The position numbers were made by a program, and so were the translations under genes. Source: Arthrobacter sp. C2 (lineage in GTDB: Bacteria > Actinomycetota > Actinomycetes > Actinomycetales > Micrococcaceae). From it: a stretch of 64,000 bases of DNA. How positions within the stretch are numbered: the stretch's first letter is position 1; the number at the start of each line of letters is the position of its first letter. Below are positions 9,298-16,382 of the stretch, piece after piece. The notes beneath the pieces are model-generated. The model made no database searches. It was not told the DNA's origin and saw only the letters and a program-made list of their open reading frames with translations. The stretch covers positions 2,542,001-2,606,000 of the forward strand of contig CP042428.1 of assembly GCA_024207135.1 (NCBI GenBank), written 5' to 3'.

Positions 9298-10395
9298 CTA
9301 AGTCATGAGGATGACGGCCCGGCCCGCGCCGCCGCCAGACAAGTCGTCGAAAGCTTCGTTAATCTCATCGAGCGCGAAGCTGTTGCCCAGCATTGCGTCC
9401 AGAGGCAGTTTTCCTGCCAGGTACATCCGCAGGATTTGTGGAATCTGAACCGAGAGATTTGAGGAACCGTACAAGCTTCCTCGGATGGTCTTTTCCTGTT
9501 GGACCGCTTGATTCAGGGGGAAACGGATGTCGGTATTCGGGTTGCCCAGTCCAATTACGAAGGCGGTGCCTCGTGGACGCAGTGCGGTAACGGCCGCAGT
9601 AATGGTTTCTTCACGCCCGATCGCTTCGATGGCCCAGTGAACTCCCGTTTCAGTGATCTCGAGAACTTGAGTAACTAAGTCCACGAGTTTGCTGTTGATC
9701 GTGTGGGTGGCACCTAGCTCCCGCGCTTTATCAAGTTTCTGGTCGTCGATATCGGCAACGATGATGGGGTAGGCGCCGACTGCGGCTGCCCCAATGACTG
9801 CCGAAAGTCCGACTCCGCCGGCACCAACAATAAGCACGGATTCACCGGCAGCATGCGGCATACCGTTGAGTACCGTACCCATGCCAGTTACGACGGCGCA
9901 TCCTACGATTGCCGCAATGGCTGAAGGAACTTCCTTAGGAACCTTGATGAGGGATTCTTCGGAAACAACGCACTCTTGCGCAAAGCAGGAAACACCCATG
10001 AGGTGATGGACAGCCGTGCCATCATGATCCAAGCGAGAACCGCCGCGCAGCAAGCCATTAGTGACGGCGTGGATCTTGCCCAGAGTGCAAAGCGCCGGAC
10101 GACCAGAAGAGCAGTATTCGCAGGAGCCGCATCGAGGTCGCCACGTCATGATTACCTTGTCACCAACTGCCACGCTTCGGACCCCGTCTCCAAGTTCTTC
10201 GACAATCCCAGCACCTTCATGCCCCATGACAATCGGCGTCTTACAGGCCAGATCGTTCTTCATATAGTGAAGGTCGCTGTGGCATACGCCTGCTGCCTCT
10301 ATCCGGACCCGGACTTCCCCAGGGCCCGGCGCGCTAATGACCAACTCGGTCACCCTCAGGGGCACATTGGGCTCTGTCATGACTGCGGCTTTCAC
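9298..10395 (-). CDS. Zinc-dependent medium-chain alcohol dehydrogenase
   Basis: A 365-residue member of the zinc-dependent medium-chain dehydrogenase family. It shows the catalytic zinc ligands in GVCHSDLHYM and GHEGAGIVEELG, the four structural-zinc cysteines in CGSCEYCSSGRPALC, and the Rossmann motif VGAGGVGLSA. I chose the GTG at 10395 because GAGGAG sits six bases upstream and the protein then begins VKAAVMTEP, the usual start of the family; the longer frame reaching 10482 would run through the promoter. It is the first enzyme gene downstream of the IclR regulator, with a perfect 17-bp palindrome (10489-10505) in its promoter. It probably oxidises an alcohol to the aldehyde handled by the aldehyde dehydrogenase downstream. 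Confidence 0.9.
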   Translation of the reverse strand: MKAAVMTEPNVPLRVTELVISAPGPGEVRVRIEAAGVCHSDLHYMKNDLACKTPIVMGHEGAGIVEELGDGVRSVAVGDKVIMTWRPRCGSCEYCSSGRPALCTLGKIHAVTNGLLRGGSRLDHDGTAVHHLMGVSCFAQECVVSEESLIKVPKEVPSAIAAIVGCAVVTGMGTVLNGMPHAAGESVLIVGAGGVGLSAVIGAAAVGAYPIIVADIDDQKLDKARELGATHTINSKLVDLVTQVLEITETGVHWAIEAIGREETITAAVTALRPRGTAFVIGLGNPNTDIRFPLNQAVQQEKTIRGSLYGSSNLSVQIPQILRMYLAGKLPLDAMLGNSFALDEINEAFDDLSGGGAGRAVILMT

Positions 10396-10424
10396 AAACG
10401 ACTCCTCGTAACGATTTTGTCGCT

Positions 10425-10440
10425 CGTGACGTTTGTCACG
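10425..10440. promoter_or_regulatory. Short palindrome CGTGAC-GTTT-GTCACG in the alcohol dehydrogenase leader
   Basis: A perfect 6+4+6 palindrome lies 30 bases upstream of the GTG start, between the IclR-type operator and the ribosome site. It could be a second regulator site or a leader hairpin. No partner is identifiable in the window. Confidence 0.35.
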
Positions 10441-10488
10441 GCGACTAGGAAATAGCCTGTGATCACGTGTCGTTGAAGTCAAAAAATC

Positions 10489-10505
10489 GTCCCACTCAGT
10501 GGGAC
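10489..10505. promoter_or_regulatory. Predicted IclR operator upstream of alcohol dehydrogenase
   Basis: GTCCCACTCAGTGGGAC is a perfect 8+1+8 palindrome. It matches the site in front of the iclR-type gene itself (11305-11321), with consensus GTCYYACTCAGTGRGAC. A TTGACT that could be a -35 box lies a few bases downstream in the direction of the alcohol dehydrogenase gene. The site is therefore just upstream of -35, a position compatible with activation (inference). Confidence 0.7.
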
Positions 10506-10513
10506 AGGTAATG

Positions 10514-11290
10514 CTAGAGGCTTGCCCAGTATGGCGTAGCCCGCACCTGACGGTTCAAGCCGAGCGTCGCGGCATGAACAGCCGGCCCCACTATGCGCAT
10601 ATCAACGCTACCTACCGGTGCGGTGATTGAGATTACTGCGAGCGCCGTTCCATCGCTTCGAAGGATTGGGCTCGCCGCACATGATAAACCTCCATGGGAC
10701 TCTTCAACCTCGTAGGCAATGCCATCTCGGCGCGTACGTTCCAATTGGGCGGCCAATTCTTTTGGATCGACGATGGTCCGAGGCCCGATTTTTGTGAGGG
10801 CGCTACTGAGGACCAGTTCTTGGACTTCCGCGGCCGAGTGGGCCAATAACGCCTTGCCTCCAGCAGTGGCATAACTGGGCACCCTCCCGCCGATTCGTGA
10901 GGGAATACGAAGCTCTCGGTGCTTTCCGCGGAGGATCTCGATATATACGACATCCAAGCCATCAAGCACGCCAAGTTGCACTGTCAGACCAGTTGCTTGC
11001 CGAAGATCAGACATGGTGGCCAAAGCCAGTCGGCGCAGGTTCTTGGGCTGTTGTGCCCGTTCCCCCAATTCAAAACACTTCATGCCAATCTGGTATCCGG
11101 ACTCGGTGTGGGCAACGAAATCATGCCGATCAAGGTCCACGAGTATCCGCGCGACAGTCGCCTTGGGCAGGCCCGTACGACGCGCAATTTCCGAGCCCGT
11201 CAACACCGGGTCATCAACATTAAACGTCTCGAGGATGACACCAATGCGATCGACCATCGAGACCGGTACCTGAGGGAGAGAAACAACCAT
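10514..11290 (-). CDS. IclR-family transcriptional regulator
   Basis: A 258-residue regulator. The N-terminal winged helix-turn-helix (about 10-65) contains GSEIARRTGLPKATVARILVDL. The C-terminal effector-binding domain shows ATAGGKALLA, then GIAYEVEESHGGLSCAASPIL and AVISITAPVGS, all characteristic of IclR. No Shine-Dalgarno is visible ahead of the ATG at 11290, so the transcript may be leaderless; an internal ATG (VSMVDRIG) is possible. It is co-directional with and upstream of the alcohol dehydrogenase / transporter / aldehyde dehydrogenase genes. Near-identical palindromes precede both this gene and the enzyme operon, so it very likely controls both. Confidence 0.9.
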   Translation of the reverse strand: MVVSLPQVPVSMVDRIGVILETFNVDDPVLTGSEIARRTGLPKATVARILVDLDRHDFVAHTESGYQIGMKCFELGERAQQPKNLRRLALATMSDLRQATGLTVQLGVLDGLDVVYIEILRGKHRELRIPSRIGGRVPSYATAGGKALLAHSAAEVQELVLSSALTKIGPRTIVDPKELAAQLERTRRDGIAYEVEESHGGLSCAASPILRSDGTALAVISITAPVGSVDMRIVGPAVHAATLGLNRQVRATPYWASL

Positions 11291-11304
11291 GCGAATTATT
11301 ATGC

Positions 11305-11321
11305 GTCTTACTCAGTGAGAC
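11305..11321. promoter_or_regulatory. Predicted IclR autoregulatory operator
   Basis: GTCTTACTCAGTGAGAC is a 17-bp palindrome with one mismatch, 14 bases upstream of the IclR start codon. It shares the ACTCAGTG core and outer GTC/GAC with the site at 10489-10505. A position overlapping the promoter suggests autorepression. Confidence 0.65.
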
Positions 11322-11587
11322 ATGCAACACAAATGAGCGAGGCGGCAGTTGTGTTTCTAAGTCCATTGAGGCGGATAGATCCTGCTGAGAAATTGATCAT
11401 CATCTGAACACCAGCATTCATCGCCCTCTCGTTGAAACGAATTTAGCGGCAGCCCAGATAGCTTCAACACTGCTGAAGGGGTACGTTGCTGATAGCAACA
11501 CTTGACTGCTCACCCAGGAGGGCATCTGCGATACGAGGCTTGGGAAATATCGTGCCTAGCAAGGCTGAGAGTAGGTTCCTCCGGCGC

Positions 11588-11931
11588 CTATTTGTGGTCG
11601 TTCTCGGTCAGTTCGATGACGAAGGTGCGGCGCTCGGTGATCAAGGCCTCGCGCATCACAAAGACCTCGCCTATGGCCATGCGTAAGACCTCGCCGGAGA
11701 ACTCGGTCATCACCACGTCGTCCCCTTCGACAAAGCGCACTATGAGCAGCACTGGCGGTCCACTGAAATCGGGGCTTGAGATCGCGGGTCGTAGACTTCC
11801 TTGCCGTTGAGCCGAAAGTGGCCGAAGGCCCTCCACTCAGTGTCGCCGGTCAGGCACGAGAGGATTTAGGCGTGATCCGAATTGTTTAATCCGTAGATGT
11901 ACTTCCTGGCGGTGTCTTTGTTGGCAGACAT
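11588..11931 (-). pseudogene. Decayed NTF2/SnoaL-like protein
   Basis: Read on the minus strand from the ATG at 11931, the sequence encodes MSANKDTARKYIYGLNNSDH, an in-frame TAA, then CLTGDTEWRAFGHFRLNGKE. After a frameshift it continues SGPPVLLIVRFVEGDDVVMT, FSGEVLRMAIGEVFVMREAL and ITERRTFVIELTENDHK to a stop at 11588. Joined together this has the length (about 115 residues) and pattern of a SnoaL-like / nuclear transport factor 2 domain: an N-terminal helix, then GDxEWRxFG, then strands with FxGEV and FVMRxxLI. One stop and at least one frameshift make it a pseudogene unless sequencing errors are involved. Confidence 0.7.
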
Positions 11932-11934
11932 ATT

Positions 11935-12165
11935 TAAAACCGCCGGGAATCGGGGTGTGGCGCTTCGATGGGCATCCGGCCCCGGTGTGCGCATCCGGTG
12001 ATCGATAACAAGTGGACAGGCGAGGCCGCCATGCATTTTTTCAAGGCTAACCACCGGTTCATCTCGATGGAATGCTTGTCCGCCCGAAATCCATTCGATG
12101 CGCGAGGTATCTTCCGGAGCACCGCCCTCCTTACTCGATTGCAGGCGGACGAGGTTGGCTCCTTA
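11935..12165 (-). pseudogene. Possible second gene fragment
   Basis: Immediately upstream of the NTF2-like pseudogene, about 75 codons on the same strand read NLVRLQSSKEGGAPEDTSRI, then EWISGGQAFHRDEPVVSLEK and MHGGLACPLVIDHRMRTPGP. The stretch has plausible protein composition but no start codon, and a TAA directly precedes it. I do not recognise the family. It may be the tail of a gene once co-transcribed with the NTF2-like gene. Confidence 0.3.
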
Positions 12166-12305
12166 GGCCATCGATGACCAGACGCAAAAATATTGATTCA
12201 CGACTGCTTGGTCGGGAGAAACAAAAGAGCCACTGTGACCCGCGTCAAGTATTCTTGGTCGCACGCGGAAAAGCATCCGCACACAACTGAATAGTCTTCC
12301 GGTCA

Positions 12306-12490
12306 CGCGCGGCTGGAGAGTCCCGGACACCACTCGGGCACCGAAGGGGCAAGCACCCGCAATCTCTCAGGTACCAGGAACAGCCGCGTGAGGAAACTCT
12401 GGAGAGCAGCCGCCGGGACCGGTGGCTCACCGACGAAGCACGCCGGTGCCATGGGGCACCGGTTTCACTTTCAGGTTCAGGACAGAGCGG
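12306..12490 (+). ncRNA. Tandem glycine riboswitch
   Basis: Two consecutive glycine aptamers. Aptamer I (about 12306-12390) has P1 arms CGCGGCTG (12308-12315) and CAGCCGCG (12381-12388), the GGAGAGT box, CACCGAAGGGGCAAGC and AATCTCTCAGGTACCAGG. A short linker follows. Aptamer II (about 12397-12487) has arms CTCTG and CAGAG, CTGGAGAGC, CACCGACGAAGCA, an extended CCGGTGCC/GGCACCGG hairpin and TTTCACTTTCAGGTTCAGGA. These are the conserved gcvT-type elements in the right order. It leads into the DUF5058-like membrane gene starting at 12565. I see no clear terminator hairpin, and the ribosome site of that gene is weak, so control could be at translation. Confidence 0.93.
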
Positions 12491-12564
12491 GCACGGTGGC
12501 ACCGGCATCACCCAGGGCCCGCATGCACCGCACTGACCCCTTCGATGAACGGTAGAACTCCCCC

Positions 12565-13314
12565 ATGCACGTACCTGCCATATTGCCCGCCGCTGCGGAC
12601 AGCAATTCCACGGACATCCTCGCCATAGCCAATTCGCCAGTCCTCTGGGCTTGTGCTGTCGGCGTCTTCCTGGTCATCGTCGTCCAGTCCGTCATCTATA
12701 TGAAGGCCGCACGGATCGCTGCACCCCATGTCGGGATGAGCCAGGCCGAATTGAAGACCAGCTTCCGCGCCGGCGCCATCTCCGCGCTTGGCCCCTCACT
12801 GGCAGTGGTCATGGTTGCCGTCGCCCTGCTGACGGTCTTCGGCACCCCCGCGGTGTTGGTGCGCATCGGCTTGATCGGCTCGGTGTCCTACGAGACCGCC
12901 GCCGCGGCAATCGCAGCCAACACCGCCGGAGCCGAACTCGGCGGGCCGACCTACACGCAGGCCGTCTTTGGCCTGGCCCTGGCCGCCATGAGCCTGGGCG
13001 GGGCCATGTGGATGATTGCCACGCTCATCCTGACCCCGCTGCTCAAGAAGGGCGACTCCGCGCTGCGCAAGGTCAACCCGGCCATCATGCTCGTGGTCCC
13101 GGGTGCCGCCATGGTTGCCGCCTTCATGGTGCTGGGAATCGGCGAACTGCCCAAGTCATGGATACACGTGGTCGCCTTCGTCTCCTCGGCCGCGATCATG
13201 ACCGGTCTGATGGTCATCGCCAAGAAGGTCAACCGGCCCTGGATCAAGGAATGGGCCCTGGGCATTGCCATCATCCTCTCCCTGGCCATCACCTACGCGG
13301 CCACCCGCCTCTAA
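12565..13314 (+). CDS. DUF5058-like membrane protein, glycine-riboswitch controlled
   Basis: A 249-residue protein with about seven hydrophobic segments (one near 27-47, the rest spread to the C-terminus) and small-residue-rich helices such as ETAAAAIAANTAGAELGG. It resembles the uncharacterised DUF5058 family (recognition from memory, moderate). The tandem glycine riboswitch lies 75 bases upstream, so expression should respond to glycine. A second small membrane protein and an M20D amidohydrolase follow. This suggests a two-component transporter for glycine, an N-acylglycine or a small peptide (inference). The ATG at 12565 has no strong Shine-Dalgarno, fitting a start regulated by the leader. 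Confidence 0.82.
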   Translation: MHVPAILPAAADSNSTDILAIANSPVLWACAVGVFLVIVVQSVIYMKAARIAAPHVGMSQAELKTSFRAGAISALGPSLAVVMVAVALLTVFGTPAVLVRIGLIGSVSYETAAAAIAANTAGAELGGPTYTQAVFGLALAAMSLGGAMWMIATLILTPLLKKGDSALRKVNPAIMLVVPGAAMVAAFMVLGIGELPKSWIHVVAFVSSAAIMTGLMVIAKKVNRPWIKEWALGIAIILSLAITYAATRL

Positions 13315-13342
13315 TCGCAGCCAAGATTCCCAGGAGCACATC

Positions 13343-14086
13343 ATGCCTCAGGCAACAGAAATCCACCAGGCGCTCGGCGCCTTCGACAAGACCACTTCCC
13401 GCTGGGGCCGGATCACCATGATCATTGGCCTGTTCTTCTCGCTGGCCGCCCCTGCCTACCTGGTCTTTTTTGCCGGACTGGACATCCAGGTCTCCGGCAT
13501 CATCGCCGCCTTCGGTGCGCTGGCCGCGGTCTTCGGGGTCATCTGGATCGTCGAGCCGCTGACCTACTTCCCGATCCTGGGCGCCTCGTCCATGTACCAG
13601 GCGTTCATGATCGGCAACATCTCCAACAAGTTGCTGCCGGCGGCCATGATCGCCCAGGCCACCATCGGCGTAAAGCCCGGCACCCGCAAGGGCGAGCTGG
13701 CCTCGGTCGCCGCGATCTGCGGTGCCGCCACCGTCCACCTGGCCTCGCTGTTCATCTTCGTCGGACTGCTGGGCACCTGGCTGGTCAGCGTGATTCCCAC
13801 TGACATCGTCCAGACCATCCAGTTCTACATCCTGCCCACCGTCATGGGCGCCGTGGTCGTGCAGGCGATCGTGAGCCAGAAGGCACCGCGCTCGGCGCTG
13901 ATTGCCTTGGTCGTCTCGATCATCGTGGTCTCCGTGGCCTTCTTCTTCAAGCCCTTCGGCCTGTTCTCCACCGCTGTCGCCGTGATTGCCACGGCTGTTC
14001 TCGCCTGGGTGCTGCGCGACCGCAAGACCCTGGGGACACCGGAGGACGTACCGGTGCATGCAACCCCCGAGGGGCCGGTCTACTGA
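13343..14086 (+). CDS. Multi-pass membrane protein, partner of the DUF5058-like protein
   Basis: 247 residues with about six to seven TM helices (for example LFFSLAAPAYLVFFAGLDIQ, GIIAAFGALAAVFGVIWIV and two near the C-terminus) and a short charged tail. Family not recognised with certainty. The ATG at 13343 is preceded by CAGGAGCACATC, an excellent ribosome site, and starts 28 bases after the DUF5058-like stop, so the two are co-transcribed from the riboswitch. Similar size and topology suggest the pair forms one membrane complex (inference). Confidence 0.82.
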   Translation: MPQATEIHQALGAFDKTTSRWGRITMIIGLFFSLAAPAYLVFFAGLDIQVSGIIAAFGALAAVFGVIWIVEPLTYFPILGASSMYQAFMIGNISNKLLPAAMIAQATIGVKPGTRKGELASVAAICGAATVHLASLFIFVGLLGTWLVSVIPTDIVQTIQFYILPTVMGAVVVQAIVSQKAPRSALIALVVSIIVVSVAFFFKPFGLFSTAVAVIATAVLAWVLRDRKTLGTPEDVPVHATPEGPVY

Positions 14087-14201
14087 CCGACGCACTCGGC
14101 TGCCCGGACCGGCCCGAGACCGAGCGCATCCACACCACAGTTACCGGCGGCGGCACTCCCGGGTGCCGCCGCCCCACCCAAGAGCAAGGAAACAACGCCC
14201 G

Positions 14202-15431
14202 ATGACGAACACCATCCCGCCGGCCCTGGCACTGACCGAGGACTCGACCGCGGAAGTGCACGAGACCTACAAGTACCTCCACGCCAACCCCGAGCTGTCC
14301 ATGCAGGAACACCGGACCGCCGACTACCTGGCCAAACGCCTGGAAGACCTCGGGCTCGAGGTGTTCCGCTGCGGCGGCACCGGGGTCGTGGGCATCCTGC
14401 GCAACGGCGAGGGACCGGTCATCGGCCTGCGCGCCGACACGGACGGGTTGCCGGTGCTCGAAGACACCGGGCTGGACTACGCCAGCACCGCCACCGGCTT
14501 CCTGGATGACGGCACCGAGGTCCCGACCATGCACGCCTGCGGCCACGACACCCACATGGCCACCGCGCTGAAGACCGCCGAACTGTACGCCGCCGCCAAG
14601 GACGCCTGGGCCGGCACCATCGTGTTCGTGCTGCAGCCGGGCGAGGAAACGGCCGCCGGCGCCAAGGCCATGGTTGAGGACGGATTGTGGGACAAGGCCC
14701 CCAAACCGGAAATCATGTTCGGCCAGCACGTGATGAACGGGCTCGCCGGCACCGTGGAGATCATGGGCGGTGCGGCCATGACCACCGCGGATTCCTTCAA
14801 GGTCACCGTCTACGGCCAAGGCTCCCACGGATCGATGCCCGAGCGCTCCATCGACCCGATCGTGCTGGGAGCGGCCATGGTGTTGCGCCTGCAGACCATC
14901 GTTTCGCGCCAGGTGGCCCCGCAATCCGCCGCGGTGGTGACCATCGGGTCCTTCCACGCGGGCCTGAAGGAAAACGTCATCCCCGATCGCGCGGTGTTCA
15001 CCCTCAACGTGCGCACCTTTGATCCCGAGGTGCGGGACATCGTGCTCTCCTCGATCCGGCGCATCATTGCCGCCGAGGCGCAGGCCTCGGGTGCCGCGGA
15101 ACCGCTCATCGAGGACATCTCCCACTTCCCGCCGCTGTACAACGACCCGGCCGAGGCCGAGAAGCTTGCCGAGCAGTTCCGTGCCGAGTTCGGCGAGGAA
15201 CGCGTTCGCCAGGGCTCGCCGGTCATGGGCAGCGAGGACTTCGGTGCGCTGGCCGCGGCGATCGGCGTGCCCTCGGTGTTCTGGTTCTTCGGCGGCAATG
15301 ACGCGAAGACCCTGGCCGCCGGCCACCCGCCGGCAAACCACTCGCCGTTCTTCGCCCCGGTCATGGAACCGACGCTGAGCACCGGCGTGCAGGCTGCGGT
15401 CCGCGCGCTGTTCTCCAAGGTCGGCAAGTAA
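14202..15431 (+). CDS. M20D amidohydrolase (hippurate hydrolase / N-acyl amino acid deacylase type)
   Basis: A 409-residue dinuclear-metal amidohydrolase that splits N-acyl amino acids into carboxylate and amino acid. Metal ligands of the M20D group are visible: Cys113 and His115 in HACGHDTHMA, Glu148-Glu149 in LQPGEET, His176 in FGQHVMNG and the late His in PPANHSPFF. The lid/dimerisation domain begins near 185 (TTADSFKVTVYGQGSHGSMP). The ATG at 14202 follows AAGGAAACAACGCCCG. It is the third gene of the riboswitch unit and is followed by a strong terminator. Hippurate hydrolase releases glycine, so a glycine sensor upstream makes an N-acylglycine substrate attractive (inference). Confidence 0.92.
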   Translation: MTNTIPPALALTEDSTAEVHETYKYLHANPELSMQEHRTADYLAKRLEDLGLEVFRCGGTGVVGILRNGEGPVIGLRADTDGLPVLEDTGLDYASTATGFLDDGTEVPTMHACGHDTHMATALKTAELYAAAKDAWAGTIVFVLQPGEETAAGAKAMVEDGLWDKAPKPEIMFGQHVMNGLAGTVEIMGGAAMTTADSFKVTVYGQGSHGSMPERSIDPIVLGAAMVLRLQTIVSRQVAPQSAAVVTIGSFHAGLKENVIPDRAVFTLNVRTFDPEVRDIVLSSIRRIIAAEAQASGAAEPLIEDISHFPPLYNDPAEAEKLAEQFRAEFGEERVRQGSPVMGSEDFGALAAAIGVPSVFWFFGGNDAKTLAAGHPPANHSPFFAPVMEPTLSTGVQAAVRALFSKVGK

Positions 15432-15445
15432 AGACGAAGACTCGG

Positions 15446-15485
15446 CGTCCGGCCAGATCCCCGGCGGGTCTGGCCGGACGTTTTT
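15446..15485 (+). terminator. Rho-independent terminator of the riboswitch operon
   Basis: The arms CGTCCGGCCAGA (15446-15457) and TCTGGCCGGACG (15469-15480) are perfectly complementary, with an 11-base loop, followed at once by TTTTT. It lies 15 bases past the amidohydrolase stop, between convergent genes. Confidence 0.92.
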
Positions 15486-15506
15486 AACCCAATCCGAAGC
15501 CAAGCT

Positions 15507-16259
15507 TCAGCGTCGACCGCGCATCAGCCCGCTGATCTCATTGGCCGTTCGCATCACGGCCGTGCCGTATTCCTCGTACTTGGAAGACACTATTCGGCTC
15601 GACGGCCCGGAGATGGACACACAGCCCACCGGTGCACCCGTGGAGTTCATGATTGCGGCTCCCACCGAGGTGATTCCGTCACTCAGTCCCTCCTCGTTGA
15701 TGGAGTAGCCGCGCTCGCGTGCCTCACGCACCAGTTTCCACACACTTTCCGGGGTTGTAGCCGTCTGCCCGCTGGTCTTTTCCAGCGGGCCCTTCAACAC
15801 TCCCTCGACAAACTCGTCGGTGGATGCCCCGAGGAACGCCAGTCCAGTGGCCGAGGCATGGAGCGGAATCGGCGTGCCCAACGCCAAGAACGCGCGCAGG
15901 ACATGCGGGGTATCGAGCCGTTCAATGACCACCAGACAGTTTGAATCCGGGACACAAAGGTGCACCGTTTCACGGGTATCCAGCTGAAGCCCATTCATCG
16001 GCCCAATGGCGATGTCGCGCAGGTCGACGCCCAGCCCTGCGCGGGCAGTCACTGCATAGGCGTGGAAGCTCAGCGACCAGGTTGCATCTCGCGTATCACT
16101 TTGCTCCACCCAACGCATATCCCTGAGAGTCGTGAGCATCCGCAGGACCGTGGCCTTTGAACCGCCGGTCCTTCTCGCGATATCCGAGAGGCCAATGGGC
16201 TGGTGCTCCGAGATGACCTCGATGATCTGCATTGCCGACTTCACGCTTTGTGTGCTCAA
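15507..16259 (-). CDS. IclR-family transcriptional regulator
   Basis: About 250 residues. The N-terminal winged HTH contains LSDIARRTGGSKATVLRMLTTL. The effector domain shows LHASATGLAFLGAS, RGYSINEEGLSDGITSVGAA and VGCVSISGPSSR. The open frame extends to 16454, but that would overlap the divergent transporter gene and its promoter. I therefore place the start at the TTG at 16259 (LSTQSVKSAMQII), which gives the usual IclR length; its ribosome site is poor and the start is uncertain. It is divergent from the transporter / CoA-transferase / hydratase operon and most likely controls it through the palindrome at 16330-16344. Confidence 0.85.
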   Translation of the reverse strand: MSTQSVKSAMQIIEVISEHQPIGLSDIARRTGGSKATVLRMLTTLRDMRWVEQSDTRDATWSLSFHAYAVTARAGLGVDLRDIAIGPMNGLQLDTRETVHLCVPDSNCLVVIERLDTPHVLRAFLALGTPIPLHASATGLAFLGASTDEFVEGVLKGPLEKTSGQTATTPESVWKLVREARERGYSINEEGLSDGITSVGAAIMNSTGAPVGCVSISGPSSRIVSSKYEEYGTAVMRTANEISGLMRGRR

Positions 16260-16329
16260 CCCGTACGCCCCAATTTCATCTCTTGCCCAATCCTTGTTTG
16301 TGATATAGCTTACAGCCAATGCAGCAAAA

Positions 16330-16344
16330 TGAACCGTCGGTTCA
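16330..16344. promoter_or_regulatory. Predicted operator in the IclR / transporter divergent promoter
   Basis: TGAACCGTCGGTTCA is a perfect 7+1+7 palindrome. A further TGAACC half-site follows at about 16350. It sits midway between the divergent regulator and the transporter GTG at 16383, the expected place for IclR binding. Confidence 0.65.
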
Positions 16345-16382
16345 CTAGATGAACCAATGAATGTTTTTGTGAAAGGATCACA

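Noticed and set aside
13289-15503. Minus-strand open frames of 268 and 518 codons opposite the riboswitch operon
   Set aside because: They are antisense shadows of the membrane protein and M20D genes, which have clear motifs, ribosome sites and a shared terminator on the plus strand.
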